Assembly: GCA_903913345.1 (NCBI GenBank)
Contig: CAIWLA010000489.1
Span: forward strand, 1 to 12,183
Direction: 5' to 3'
Source of the DNA: an uncultured Magnetococcales bacterium
GTDB lineage: Bacteria > Pseudomonadota > Magnetococcia > Magnetococcales > Magnetaquicoccaceae
Length of the DNA stretch: 12,183 nt
A program made the translations under genes and the position numbers. Under the pieces are notes generated by a model. That model was given only the letters and a program-made list of their open reading frames with translations, had not been told where the DNA came from and made no database searches. Numbering within the stretch: position 1 is the first letter of the stretch; every line of letters begins with the position of its first letter. This document shows positions 1 to 4,393 of the stretch, in pieces.

Positions 1-20
1 CTCTCGCCTCTGGACTCACA

Positions 21-43
21 CCGGGGACCGTGACGGTCCCCGG
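21..43. repeat. Perfect GC-rich inverted repeat (hairpin)
   Basis: Eleven-base arms (21-31 and 33-43, CCGGGGACCGT and its complement) flank a single central base. An RNA from either strand could form a strong hairpin. No T-run follows directly; a TTTTATA tract lies about 12 bases further on the plus strand. It may terminate a plus-strand gene ending left of the window, or be part of a dispersed intergenic repeat. Confidence 0.6.
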
Positions 44-121
44 AACCCTGCAACAGTTTTATACCATGCGAGGCAGGATAGTGAATAATATTGACAGGAT
101 AGGAAAAAACCGACACATGAA

Positions 122-138
122 AGGGGGATGATCCCCCT
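122..138 (-). terminator. Possible terminator downstream of the Sel1-repeat gene
   Basis: Eight-base arms (122-129 and 131-138) form a perfect GC-rich hairpin starting 30 nt past the stop codon of the minus-strand Sel1 gene. On that strand the hairpin is followed by TTT and, about ten bases later, a run of six T. The position fits a terminator, but the T-run is displaced, so the call is tentative. Confidence 0.4.
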
Positions 139-167
139 GGACCAGACAAGCGGAAAAACGGTGCCTG

Positions 168-581
168 TCAACGGCCTTCACAGGTGAATTTCGCTTGATA
201 ACATTGGCTTTTGCAATCGGAATCTTTTGGCTTTGTCTTGTCACACGCCACCAGACAGGTATGGGCCTTGTCCCCACAACTGGGACCGGCACTCTTGCCG
301 GTGCTCTGCCGATTGAGGGCATCGAGGGCCTCCTTGGCCGGGGTCAGTCCCTGGGCCGCCGCCTTGCGATACCACTTGATCGCCTCATTCTGGTCCATCG
401 GCACACCCTGTCCGTTCTTGAACAGTTTGCCCAGTTCAAACTGGGCCTTGGCATCCCCCTGTTCAGCCGCCTTGCGGACGGCATTCAGGTGGTCATCGGC
501 ATATCCCCCTTCCGGCATGGCCAGAGACAACAGACCCAAGACGACCAGCGACACAACGAACACAGGATGGTTGAATCTCAT
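168..581 (-). CDS. Secreted Sel1-repeat protein with six-cysteine C-terminal tail
   Basis: A 137-residue exported protein. The ATG at 579-581 is chosen because GGAGG lies 5 nt upstream and the first residues form a signal peptide: basic MRFNH, hydrophobic core about 7-21, probable cleavage after GYA at residue 28. Residues about 42-77 form one clear Sel1-like repeat (GDAKAQFELGKLF, NGQGV, EAIKWYRKAAAQG), with partial copies on each side. After a linker, residues 102-134 carry six cysteines (102, 109, 113, 123, 127, 134), enough for three disulfides in the periplasm. Sel1 repeats are alpha-helical protein-binding modules, so an adaptor or envelope role is likely. The specific partner is unknown. 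It is small for a Sel1 protein, and I do not recognise the cysteine tail. A hairpin upstream probably separates it from the preceding minus-strand genes. Confidence 0.85.
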   Translation of the reverse strand: MRFNHPVFVVSLVVLGLLSLAMPEGGYADDHLNAVRKAAEQGDAKAQFELGKLFKNGQGVPMDQNEAIKWYRKAAAQGLTPAKEALDALNRQSTGKSAGPSCGDKAHTCLVACDKTKPKDSDCKSQCYQAKFTCEGR

Positions 582-673
582 CTCTTCCTCCGATTCCGGT
601 ACTGTTCCATGGAGACCATCCCGGACGACCTGGCATGGCCAGCCTGGCGGTCGGAACGGCGCATCCATGCACT

Positions 674-802
674 CTACCAAACGGAATCCCTCCAACGCAA
701 ACGCAAAAATGGCGGGGGGTATGGAAACCCCCCGCCTACGGTCACAACCAACGCAGATTGAATGATCCGGTTCAGGTCAATGCGACTCTCCTTGGTCGCC
801 AT
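674..802 (-). CDS. Possible 42-residue small ORF overlapping a terminator
   Basis: The ATG at 800-802 has an excellent ribosome site: GGAGGAG is on the minus strand at 807-813, with GGAGG 6 nt from the start. The predicted peptide begins MATKESRIDLNRIIQSALVV and ends in a basic, aromatic stretch. Codons in its middle lie inside the hairpin at 711-736, so FPYPPPF is encoded by the C-rich arm. It lies 68 nt after the 74-residue membrane protein gene and 92 nt before the Sel1 gene. No family is recognised. It could be a real small protein, a leader peptide whose translation affects the terminator, or the start of a gene that has lost its remainder. The ribosome site is the main support; protein-level evidence is absent. 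Confidence 0.35.
   Translation of the reverse strand: MATKESRIDLNRIIQSALVVTVGGGFPYPPPFLRLRWRDSVW
705..736 (-). terminator. Rho-independent terminator, minus strand
   Basis: Ten-base arms at 711-720 and 727-736 pair perfectly around a six-base loop (721-726). On the minus strand the stem is followed by A and five T (705-709). This is a textbook intrinsic terminator, placed after the 74-residue membrane protein gene and before the Sel1 gene. It lies within the possible small ORF 674-802. Confidence 0.65.
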
Positions 803-870
803 TGTTCTCCTCCCGCGCCAATCCCATCGGTTGCGGAGGTGCCCTCCTGGCAACCGATGGTCGTTTGCCA

Positions 871-1095
871 TCAAACGGGGGTCGGGGCGTGATGATCTGC
901 GCCGTGGGAAAGAAAGTGGAAGGCGATCCAGCCCGCCAGCGACATCAAACCGACCCACATCATCAAAGCCATGGAGTGGGCCAAGGCCGAAACAGTCAAC
1001 AACAGGCCCACGACGAGGCGATCCGGCGGAACGATCAAAGAGGTGGCGATCAGACCGACCACGGCAACGGCTGTCAAGACTGGGATGGTTTTCAT
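871..1095 (-). CDS. Small hydrophobic membrane protein, unknown function
   Basis: A 74-residue protein starting at the ATG at 1093-1095, where GAGGAG sits 6 nt upstream. An open frame extends further upstream, but its residues do not look coding and have no such ribosome site. Residues about 4-22 form one hydrophobic segment. Residues about 27-62 are a second long hydrophobic stretch that could cross the membrane once or twice (LVVGLLLTVSALAHSMALMM then WVGLMSLAGWIAFHFL). The tail is histidine-rich (HFLSHGADHHAPTPV), which could bind metal, though nothing else supports that. No family is recognised. The downstream hairpin at 711-736 is its likely terminator. Confidence 0.6.
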   Translation of the reverse strand: MKTIPVLTAVAVVGLIATSLIVPPDRLVVGLLLTVSALAHSMALMMWVGLMSLAGWIAFHFLSHGADHHAPTPV

Positions 1096-1241
1096 GGAAA
1101 TCTCCTCACTGTTCAATAAAAAATGGTGCGACACCTTGTTTCCAGGGTTCGAAGTCTGCGGCGGTGTCCGGTTTGGACATCTCCTCTGCAACGTTCCCTT
1201 TGTCTGATACATCGCACAGGGCGTGCCATGTTGTCGGACAC
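1096..1241. other. Gene-free stretch upstream of the membrane protein gene
   Basis: No gene is supported here. Short frames on both strands have no ribosome site and unnatural composition. It should hold the promoter of the minus-strand membrane protein gene, but no convincing -35/-10 pair was seen. Two isolated half-sites of the dyad seen further right occur here: GTGTCC at 1164-1169 and GGACAC at 1236-1241. Confidence 0.5.
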
Positions 1242-1270
1242 TGGACAAAAGGAGGTTTTGTTTGTATAAT
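1242..1270 (+). promoter_or_regulatory. Sigma-70 type promoter
   Basis: TGGACA (1242-1247, five of six matches to the -35 consensus) and a perfect TATAAT (1265-1270) are separated by exactly 17 bases. Transcription should begin near 1277. A six-base dyad, ACAAAA/TTTTGT (1245-1250 and 1256-1261), lies across the -35 and spacer and could be an operator. Downstream are the dyad array and the small ORF at 1457-1609. Confidence 0.5.
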
Positions 1271-1340
1271 AGTTTGATTATAAACAGGATTTAAACGGAT
1301 ACTGCCTGACTGGGCGCAGAGAAATCTTCCGGTTGATACA

Positions 1341-1412
1341 GACACAGTGTCTCATGGGACACCCAAGGATTGGGACACAGTGTCTCATATACCAATACAC
1401 AGTGTCCCAATC
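1341..1412. repeat. GACACAGTGTC dyad array with a 45-nt inverted repeat
   Basis: A 15-base direct repeat (GACACAGTGTCTCAT) occurs at 1341-1355 and 1374-1388, exactly 33 nt apart. Each copy contains the dyad GACAC-A-GTGTC. A third, ten-base match (ACACAGTGTC) is at 1397-1406; aligned to the dyad it lies 22 nt after the second. The second and third copies are nested in a larger inverted repeat with 16-base arms at 1368-1383 and 1397-1412. Fifteen of the 16 positions pair, and the spacer is 13 nt. The spacing is close to whole helical turns, which suggests cooperative protein binding. A structured RNA leader is the alternative, since a promoter lies upstream. No T-run follows, so it is not an intrinsic terminator. 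Confidence 0.8.
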
Positions 1413-1456
1413 ATACCGGCCATTGGCACAAATGGCCCTCGCATGGACAGGATACT

Positions 1457-1609
1457 GTGCGTCTGGTGGCCGCACCAATCATCTCCGAATTGGCTGCGAA
1501 GCACGGCAAGTCAAAAGAGGTGATCGCCCAGGTGGTGGAACGGATGGTGGAGGAGGGAGCCATCGGGTTGGGTGGGAATGAGCAACTGGCATCGCGACTG
1601 CCGGATTAG
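1457..1609 (+). CDS. Possible small winged-helix-like protein
   Basis: A 50-residue frame ends at the TAG at 1607-1609. The proposed start is GTG at 1457, with AGGA 4 nt upstream. A TTG at 1370 in the same frame would lie inside the inverted repeat and is unlikely. The sequence, with ISELAAKHGKSKEV then IAQVVERMVEEGAIGL, has the look of two helices and a turn ending in a wing, as in small winged-helix DNA-binding proteins such as FeoC-like or GntR-like domains. That is resemblance only. A promoter and a dyad array sit upstream, as they would for an autoregulated repressor. It could equally be a gene fragment. It ends one base before the stop codon of the convergent DUF1640 gene. Confidence 0.35.
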   Translation: MRLVAAPIISELAAKHGKSKEVIAQVVERMVEEGAIGLGGNEQLASRLPD

Positions 1610-1610
1610 G

Positions 1611-1979
1611 CTATTTGGAAGGAAGTGGTGCTGGCTGTGCGGGAATTGTTGGCAGTCCCTGAGCAGGAGCAGGTTGGCGCATCTCTTGTGCAGAGGGCTG
1701 ATAGTATGTCGGGACAGGTGGCGGGAAGTAGCGCAGAGCGGTAAACAGCATCCCGGCCACGGCCATCATCATCAGACCCAACCGGATGGTCATCCGGTAT
1801 TCCAACTCCTTTATTTTTGTATCCAAGTCTTTGATATCCTGCTTGGTGGCAAGATCTTTGAGTTGAGAAGCATGAACGTCCTGAATAGCGTCTGAGATGG
1901 CTTCCGCTTGGTTCTCTGGGAGACCCGTCTCTTTCAATCGACGAATGAATTTAAACGTATCAAATGTGGCTGTGTGCAT
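1611..1979 (-). CDS. DUF1640/CCDC90-like coiled-coil membrane protein
   Basis: A 122-residue protein. The ATG at 1977-1979 is preceded by AGAGGA about 8 nt upstream. The N-terminus (MHTATFDTFKFIRRLKETGL then PENQAEAISDAI) and the following charged helix (about 20-62, DLATKQDIKDLDTKIKELEYRM) match the bacterial coiled-coil proteins of the DUF1640 family, related to mitochondrial MCUR1/CCDC90. Residues about 66-84 form one transmembrane helix, followed by a proline- and glutamine-rich tail unusual for the family core. Such proteins are thought to oligomerise through the coiled coil with a C-terminal anchor. The bacterial function is not established. It lies head-to-head with the sigma-54 region and tail-to-tail with the small ORF at 1457-1609. 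Confidence 0.75.
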   Translation of the reverse strand: MHTATFDTFKFIRRLKETGLPENQAEAISDAIQDVHASQLKDLATKQDIKDLDTKIKELEYRMTIRLGLMMMAVAGMLFTALRYFPPPVPTYYQPSAQEMRQPAPAQGLPTIPAQPAPLPSK

Positions 1980-2012
1980 CGGTCGAATCCTCTCTGGACG
2001 GTGGACGAACTC

Positions 2013-2041
2013 AGATTACCAGCAACACCCACCAGCGTCAA
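2013..2041 (-). promoter_or_regulatory. Candidate promoter of the DUF1640 gene
   Basis: On the minus strand TTGACG (2036-2041) and TAATCT (2013-2018) are 17 bases apart, about 34 nt upstream of the start codon. The -35 element is good and the -10 element is poor (three of six matches). The position is right for this gene. Confidence 0.3.
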
Positions 2042-2269
2042 CAAAAATCCATTTAGCCACATCTGGACACGCCACTCCAATACTGGAGGAGACGATACGC
2101 CTTTCGGAACATACTCTGGCCGATGCCGTCGTGCGGCAGGAGAAAGGTTTGACGGCATCCTGGTTGGGGAGACGATTCCATTCAGGGTGGTTGCTGCGCC
2201 CTCCATTCGCTTGCCAACCGGAACGCCATGGTCTACGATATATCAAACATGGACATTGAGGATCGCTCC
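2042..2269. other. Intergenic stretch without a recognisable gene
   Basis: The plus-strand frame of the sigma-54 regulator is open through this stretch, but its residues (rich in Pro, Thr, Arg and Trp) do not resemble any domain and there is no ribosome site. Other frames are short or equally unconvincing. It may hold debris from the same decay that left the ParDE remnants just downstream. It should also contain the regulator's promoter unless that uses the vestigial parDE promoter. None was identified. Confidence 0.4.
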
Positions 2270-2335
2270 ATGGCCACCAACGTTCATCTCACCCCAGAAA
2301 TGGAACACTTCGCCCGTTCCTGGAACACTCAATGA
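2270..2335 (+). pseudogene. Remnant of a ParD-family antitoxin gene
   Basis: The ATG at 2270 has GAGGA 7 nt upstream and opens with MATNVHLTPEMEHFAR, the characteristic N-terminus of ParD-like ribbon-helix-helix antitoxins. Only 21 codons remain before TGA at 2333-2335, whereas intact members have about 80-95 residues, so most of the DNA-binding and toxin-binding parts are gone. The stop overlaps the ATG of the toxin remnant as ATGA, the usual antitoxin-toxin junction. This pattern is best explained by an internal deletion that removed the middle of the antitoxin gene and left both ends. An in-frame ATG at 2228 exists but lacks a ribosome site. It is not expected to be functional. Confidence 0.65.
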
Positions 2336-2469
2336 ATCAGGCCGTCTTCGCACCCAAGGCGCGCCAGGAGATCCTGCGGGCACTCCACTGGATTTCCAGA
2401 GACAACCCCGTGGCGGCACAGGCTTTTTGCAAAGCGGAGGAAAAACAATGTCCGCCGACGACAAATTAA
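2332..2469 (+). pseudogene. Truncated ParE/RelE-family toxin gene
   Basis: Starting at the ATG at 2332, the frame encodes 45 residues. The first 35 or so match the N-terminus of ParE-type toxins: the beta strand with FAPKARQEI, then the helix LRALHWISRDNPVAAQAF. Intact ParE proteins have about 90-105 residues and need the C-terminal strands, which are missing here. From about 2437 the frame becomes KQCPPTTN and stops at 2467-2469. The sigma-54 regulator's ribosome site (2436-2440) and ATG (2448) lie inside this remnant. A deletion or rearrangement therefore seems to have joined the toxin gene to the upstream edge of the regulator. The peptide is unlikely to be toxic. Confidence 0.65.
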
Positions 2470-4229
2470 ACACGCCGCTTAAAAGTTGTGTGGTGTTGAT
2501 GGAAATGGATGCTGCTCTGGAGCAACGGGTCCGGCGCGCGCTGGGTGCCATCGCCCCCCTCAGGACAGTGACCAACCGGGAGGCCATCGCGGAACTGCTG
2601 ACCGAGGAGACCATCGGTCTGGTCCTGATCTCGGCCAACGCAGCCAAGGGGGTGAGAGAGGGCGCGCTCGCCTATTTCGACAAAGGCCATCCCATCTCCA
2701 TCCTGGCCATCGATGCCAAAAAAGAGCGTCTGACCATCCTGCAACCCGGCAACCCCCTCGCCACCGAGGAGGAGACGGTCTATCCCTGGAGTACACTGCG
2801 GGATCTGGTGACCCGACTGCTGCAACTGGCGGCCTTTCGTCTGGACAGCTTTTTGCTGCGCGAAGCCTTCGATGCCGTCACCTTCGGCATTCAGGAGGCG
2901 GTCATCGTCGTCGACCGCCGATTGAGAATACGCACTCTCAATCTGGCGGCACGGACCCTTTGCCTGTTTACCACCACCGCCACCCTGGGATCGGCACTGG
3001 AACTGGAAAAAGGGGGCTGCATTCCCCAATTGACCGAGCTGTTGCAGCGGGTGATCGCCACCCGGAAGGCCGAATTGAACGTCTCCTTGCTGTGTGCCGG
3101 TACCGGCGATTCCGAGATTGAAATTCGCGTATCCGCCACACCGCTCATCGATCTCCTGGGCCACTGCCATGGGGCGTCGGTGGTGGTGCTGGATCGTACC
3201 CAACGGGCCGGAGAGGAACAAGAGGCGAACAAACGACAAAATTTTTATCGGATCATCGGCGTCAGCCCGGTCATGCAGGAGGTGTACAGCCTGATTGAAT
3301 CCCTGGCCAGCATGGATACCACCACCCTGATCACCGGCGAATCCGGAACCGGCAAGGAGATGGTGGCCGAAGCCCTGCATATGAAAGGGGCACGCAGCTA
3401 TGGACCATTGGTCAAGGTCAACTGTTCGGCCCTGTCGGAAAATTTACTGGAAAGCGAACTCTTTGGACATGTCAAAGGGGCCTTTACCGGTGCCGTCCGG
3501 GATCGCCCAGGCCGCTTTGAGGTCGCCACCGGTGGCACCATCTTCCTGGATGAAATCGGGGATGTCAGCCTCTCCATGCAGACCCGCCTCCTGCGGGTTT
3601 TGCAAGAACGGGAGTTGGAACGGGTGGGCGATTCCCGCACCATCAAGGTGGATGTGCGGGTGGTGGCGGCCACCAACAAAAATCTGGTCGAGTTGATCGC
3701 CCAGGGCAAATTTCGAGAGGATCTCTATTTTCGACTCAATGTCGTGGAGATCGCCCTCCCCCCACTGCGCCAGCGACTGGAAGACATCCCACTACTGGTG
3801 AACCATTTTATCCAAAAATTCAACCACAAATACAGCAAGGCCATCGTGGGGGTGCAGGAGGCGGCCATGGAGCTGTTTTTGCAGTACCGCTGGCCGGGCA
3901 ATATCCGTGAGTTGGAAAATGCCATCGAACATGCCTTTGTGGTCTGTCGGCAGGGGATGATCCGGGTCAAACATCTGCCCAATCCCCTGTTGCTTGGCCG
4001 TCCCTGTGCCGACCCCTCCCACACGGAGGCCGTGGCGGAAACCGTGGTGGTGGCCCCCCCCGTGGCGGCGGCAGAGAGCAACCCGCCGGTCTCATCCCCC
4101 ACCGCCGATAAGGAGACCATCCTCCGCGCCCTGGAGGCGGCCCACTGGAACAAGAAAAAGGCCGCCGCCCTCTCCGGAATCAGCCGCAGCACCTTTTATC
4201 GCAAGATGGAAAAATATGGCATTCAATAA
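2448..4229 (+). CDS. Sigma-54-dependent transcriptional activator (PAS, AAA+, Fis-type HTH)
   Basis: A 593-residue enhancer-binding protein that remodels RNA polymerase-sigma-54 using ATP. The ATG at 2448 follows GGAGG by 7 nt; the longer open frame upstream looks non-coding. Residues about 10-105 resemble a receiver fold, but the usual phospho-acceptor Asp after strand 3 is replaced (LVLISAN), so phosphorylation is unlikely. Residues about 138-250 are PAS-like (FGIQEAVIVVDRRLRIRTLN). The AAA+ domain spans about 268-500: Walker A GESGTGKE at 297-304, the sigma-54 contact loop GAFTGA at 344-349, Walker B GGTIFLDE at 362-369, and WPGNIRELEN at 482-491. A Pro/Val/Ala-rich linker leads to a Fis-type HTH (about 555-590, LEAAHWNKKKAAALSGISRS then TFYRKMEKYGI). 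All AAA+ motifs are intact. No histidine kinase gene is adjacent. Targets are unknown; the convergent cyclic-di-GMP gene and the chemoreceptor hint at motility or surface life. Confidence 0.95.
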   Translation: MSADDKLNTPLKSCVVLMEMDAALEQRVRRALGAIAPLRTVTNREAIAELLTEETIGLVLISANAAKGVREGALAYFDKGHPISILAIDAKKERLTILQPGNPLATEEETVYPWSTLRDLVTRLLQLAAFRLDSFLLREAFDAVTFGIQEAVIVVDRRLRIRTLNLAARTLCLFTTTATLGSALELEKGGCIPQLTELLQRVIATRKAELNVSLLCAGTGDSEIEIRVSATPLIDLLGHCHGASVVVLDRTQRAGEEQEANKRQNFYRIIGVSPVMQEVYSLIESLASMDTTTLITGESGTGKEMVAEALHMKGARSYGPLVKVNCSALSENLLESELFGHVKGAFTGAVRDRPGRFEVATGGTIFLDEIGDVSLSMQTRLLRVLQERELERVGDSRTIKVDVRVVAATNKNLVELIAQGKFREDLYFRLNVVEIALPPLRQRLEDIPLLVNHFIQKFNHKYSKAIVGVQEAAMELFLQYRWPGNIRELENAIEHAFVVCRQGMIRVKHLPNPLLLGRPCADPSHTEAVAETVVVAPPVAAAESNPPVSSPTADKETILRALEAAHWNKKKAAALSGISRSTFYRKMEKYGIQ

Positions 4230-4241
4230 GGCCACTCACAG

Positions 4242-4258
4242 GAGGATAAAAGATCCTC
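4242..4258 (+). terminator. Weak hairpin after the sigma-54 activator gene
   Basis: GAGGAT (4242-4247) pairs with ATCCTC (4253-4258) around a five-base AAAAG loop, 12 nt past the TAA of the activator gene. There is no T-run, so termination here would need Rho or the larger hairpins further on. Confidence 0.25.
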
Positions 4259-4265
4259 ACTTGGT

Positions 4266-4353
4266 GGCTTCGCCCCCAAATCCCTACCAAGGGCTTCGCC
4301 CCTGGACCCCTGGTTGTAAAACTTATGGGGTATGCGGTTCTCTGCCTACCCCA
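4266..4353. repeat. Hairpin-rich repeat cluster between convergent genes
   Basis: An 11-base direct repeat, GGCTTCGCCCC, occurs at 4266-4276 and 4292-4302, 26 nt apart. The second copy sits in a stem of eight base pairs with one A-C mismatch (4287-4294 with 4298-4305, loop TTC). A second stem pairs TGGGGTA (4326-4332) with TACCCCA (4347-4353). The cluster lies between the 3' ends of two convergent genes and probably serves both as a transcript end. No clear T-run follows on either strand. The short GGCTTCGCCCCTGG-type motif looks like a genome-wide intergenic repeat, and a related but diverged stretch may be present at 1-60. Confidence 0.5.
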
Positions 4354-4393
4354 GAAAGACCAAACGGGTGATTAAAGACGGGTAAATCAGGAC

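Noticed and set aside
671-710. Possible promoter for the Sel1 gene
   Set aside because: TTGCGT and TAGAGT on the minus strand are 18 bases apart but match poorly and overlap the tail of the terminator hairpin.
1277-1282. Minus-strand TATAAT mirroring the plus-strand promoter
   Set aside because: No TTGACA-like element lies 16-18 bases upstream on the minus strand. It appears to be the other half of a small dyad rather than a second promoter.
1908-2447. Open frame extending the sigma-54 regulator by 180 codons upstream
   Set aside because: The extra residues have no domain character, there is no ribosome site at the far start, and ATG 2448 has an excellent one. The stretch also overlaps the ParDE remnants and part of the opposing DUF1640 gene.
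2466-3380. 304-codon minus-strand open frame
   Set aside because: It is antisense to the sigma-54 activator, with no recognisable domain and Gly/Gln/His-rich shadow composition.
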